From assembly GCA_017412445.1 (NCBI GenBank), contig JAFPYA010000194.1, forward strand, positions 1 to 7,299: a stretch of 7,299 bases of DNA, written 5' to 3'. Origin of the DNA: Clostridia bacterium (GTDB lineage Bacteria; Bacillota; Clostridia; Christensenellales; Aristaeellaceae). A program made the translations under genes and the position numbers. The notes beneath the pieces are model-generated. The model searched no databases. It saw nothing but the letters and a program-made list of their open reading frames with translations, and was not told where the DNA came from. Of this stretch, positions 6,250 to 7,299 are shown one piece after another (position 1 is the stretch's first letter; the number at the start of each line of letters is the position of its first letter).

Positions 6250-7299
6250 ATGAAACGAATCATTGCCGCTATGCTCGTGCTGACATTTGCGCTTTGTGCG
6301 CTGCCGGCCATGGCGCTGCCGGGCGTGCTCTCAGGCTCCGCGTCCGAAACAGCAGAATACATGTCTCTGCCCGATATTTACGAAAAGGTCGCGCCCTCCG
6401 TGGCTGTATTGAATCAGGTCACGTACATCTGGGATTCAAAAACCGACGCCGTCACCAAGCAGGAGCAGGGCGAGGGAAGCGCGGTATACGTATATGAAGG
6501 CGGCTACTTTATTACAAACTATCACGTGGTTGCCGACAGTGACGAGCTGGAGATACTGCTTGCCGACGGCAGCACCCACGAGGCCTTTGTTGTAGGCTAT
6601 GACGAGGCGGTAGACGTGGCCGTTGTGAAGGTCGACGACGAGCTCGACCTTACGCCCGTAACCATAGGCTCAAGCTCCGATTTGCGCGTGGGCGAAATGA
6701 TTTGCACCATAGGCACACCACTTGACTACAGCATGATGTTCAACACCTTCTCGGTGGGCTACGTTTCGGGCGTTGAGCGCTACGACGCGGATTATTCTTC
6801 TACGCGCGCTGTTGGCATAATTCAAATCGACGTATCCGTAAACCCCGGCAACTCCGGTGGCGCGCTGCTCAACATGAAGGGCGAGCTCGTTGGCATACCG
6901 TTTATGAAGTACATGGGCTACTATTACAAAGACGCCACAAACGAAGAGTTTGAGGTTTACGAGGGCTTGTCCTTTGCAGTGCCCATGGATACCGCGTGGC
7001 CGATTGCCAAGAGCATAATCGAAACCGGCAGGTTCGTGCGTCCCCGCTTCGGCGTGACCGTCGTGGACAACGAAGGCCCCGAGGAGCCGCTCAAGAACTA
7101 TCCGCCCGCCGGTCTCAAGATAGAGGAGGTCGAAAAGGACGGCTCTGGCGCAAAGGCGGGCCTGATAGTCGGCGACGTGATCACTCACGTAAACGGCACC
7201 AGAATCTACAACTTCCGCGACTATACAAAGATAATAGACAAGCTCGGCGCGGGCGAATCCTTCAAGATAACCGTAGTAAGATACAAGGACGAGAAGGGC
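6250..7299 (+). CDS. Secreted trypsin-like (HtrA/DegP-type, S1C) serine protease with PDZ domain, 3' partial
   Basis: The visible 350 residues begin with a Sec signal peptide: MKRII, a hydrophobic core to about residue 19, and a likely cleavage after Ala22 (AMA). The protease domain (about 40-260) shows the full catalytic triad: His92 in ITNYHVV, Asp122 in VDVAVVKV, and Ser202 in NPGNSGGALL. IQIDVSVNPGNSGG and GLSFAVPMD are typical of the HtrA group. A PDZ domain starts near 264 (RFGVTV) and includes AGLIVGDVITHVNG (303-316), ending near the window edge with no stop codon. HtrA proteases degrade or process misfolded and exported proteins outside the membrane. Many Firmicute HtrA proteins keep an uncleaved N-terminal membrane anchor; here a cleavable signal is more likely, so the product may be released or wall-associated. 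A lipoprotein signal is unlikely because the residues before Cys16 (FAL) do not fit a lipobox. Whether more domains follow the PDZ is unknown. The gene starts 14 nt after mutS2, probably in the same operon. Confidence 0.93.
   Translation, partial: MKRIIAAMLVLTFALCALPAMALPGVLSGSASETAEYMSLPDIYEKVAPSVAVLNQVTYIWDSKTDAVTKQEQGEGSAVYVYEGGYFITNYHVVADSDELEILLADGSTHEAFVVGYDEAVDVAVVKVDDELDLTPVTIGSSSDLRVGEMICTIGTPLDYSMMFNTFSVGYVSGVERYDADYSSTRAVGIIQIDVSVNPGNSGGALLNMKGELVGIPFMKYMGYYYKDATNEEFEVYEGLSFAVPMDTAWPIAKSIIETGRFVRPRFGVTVVDNEGPEEPLKNYPPAGLKIEEVEKDGSGAKAGLIVGDVITHVNGTRIYNFRDYTKIIDKLGAGESFKITVVRYKDEKG

Noticed and set aside
6289..6300. Lipoprotein signal at Cys16 of the protease
   Set aside because: The residues before the cysteine are Phe-Ala-Leu, which do not fit the Leu-(Ala/Ser)-(Gly/Ala)-Cys lipobox. 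The AMA site at residues 20-22 gives a better ordinary cleavage point.
6670..7188. A 172-codon open frame on the minus strand inside the protease gene
   Set aside because: It is antisense to the conserved GNSGG and PDZ regions, has no ribosome binding site I could see, and has no recognisable domain.
1..7299. CRISPR array, insertion sequence, prophage, tRNA/rRNA or defence system
   Set aside because: No spaced direct repeats, terminal inverted repeats with a transposase, RNA gene folds or defence-type domains were seen. The four genes fill nearly the whole window and all belong to known families.

Overview
This window looks like a stretch of ordinary chromosome from a Gram-positive bacterium, most likely an anaerobic Firmicute of class Clostridia. 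The reasons are an LCP-family cell-wall enzyme, a long clostridial-type U32 protein, a MutS2 with a Smr domain, strong GGAGG-type ribosome binding sites and tight same-strand packing. Base composition is somewhat above half G+C by eye, yet ATA (Ile) and AGG/AGA (Arg) codons are frequent. A genus cannot be named from this sequence.

Layout: positions 1-60 hold a weak terminator-like hairpin, probably ending an upstream transcript. Positions 61-143 hold a good sigma-A-type promoter (TATAAT with a 17-nt spacer to TTGTAA), a small inverted repeat over the -35 box, and a near-perfect ribosome binding site. Four plus-strand genes follow with almost no gaps: an LCP transferase (144-1541), a U32 protein with a DUF3656-type region (1538-3847, 4-nt overlap with the LCP gene), mutS2 (3860-6235, 12-nt gap) and a secreted trypsin-like/HtrA serine protease with a PDZ domain (6250 to the window edge, 14-nt gap, 3' end missing). 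No internal terminator was seen between genes, so one polycistronic mRNA from the promoter near 82-110 is the simplest reading.

How the genes fit together: the outer two act at or beyond the membrane (glycopolymer attachment to peptidoglycan; protein quality control or processing). The inner two may both touch the ribosome. U32 proteins with this architecture include the 23S rRNA hydroxylation factor RlhA, and MutS2 has been linked in Bacillus subtilis to splitting collided ribosomes. That link is an inference from family knowledge and gene order.

I found no mobile element, CRISPR array, tRNA/rRNA gene, prophage or toxin-antitoxin pair, and no convincing undescribed system. The points most worth a second look are the duplicated LPYxYxD motif in the cytoplasmic tail of the LCP protein, the U32-MutS2 pairing, the two separate cysteine clusters in the U32 protein, and the inverted repeat over the promoter.
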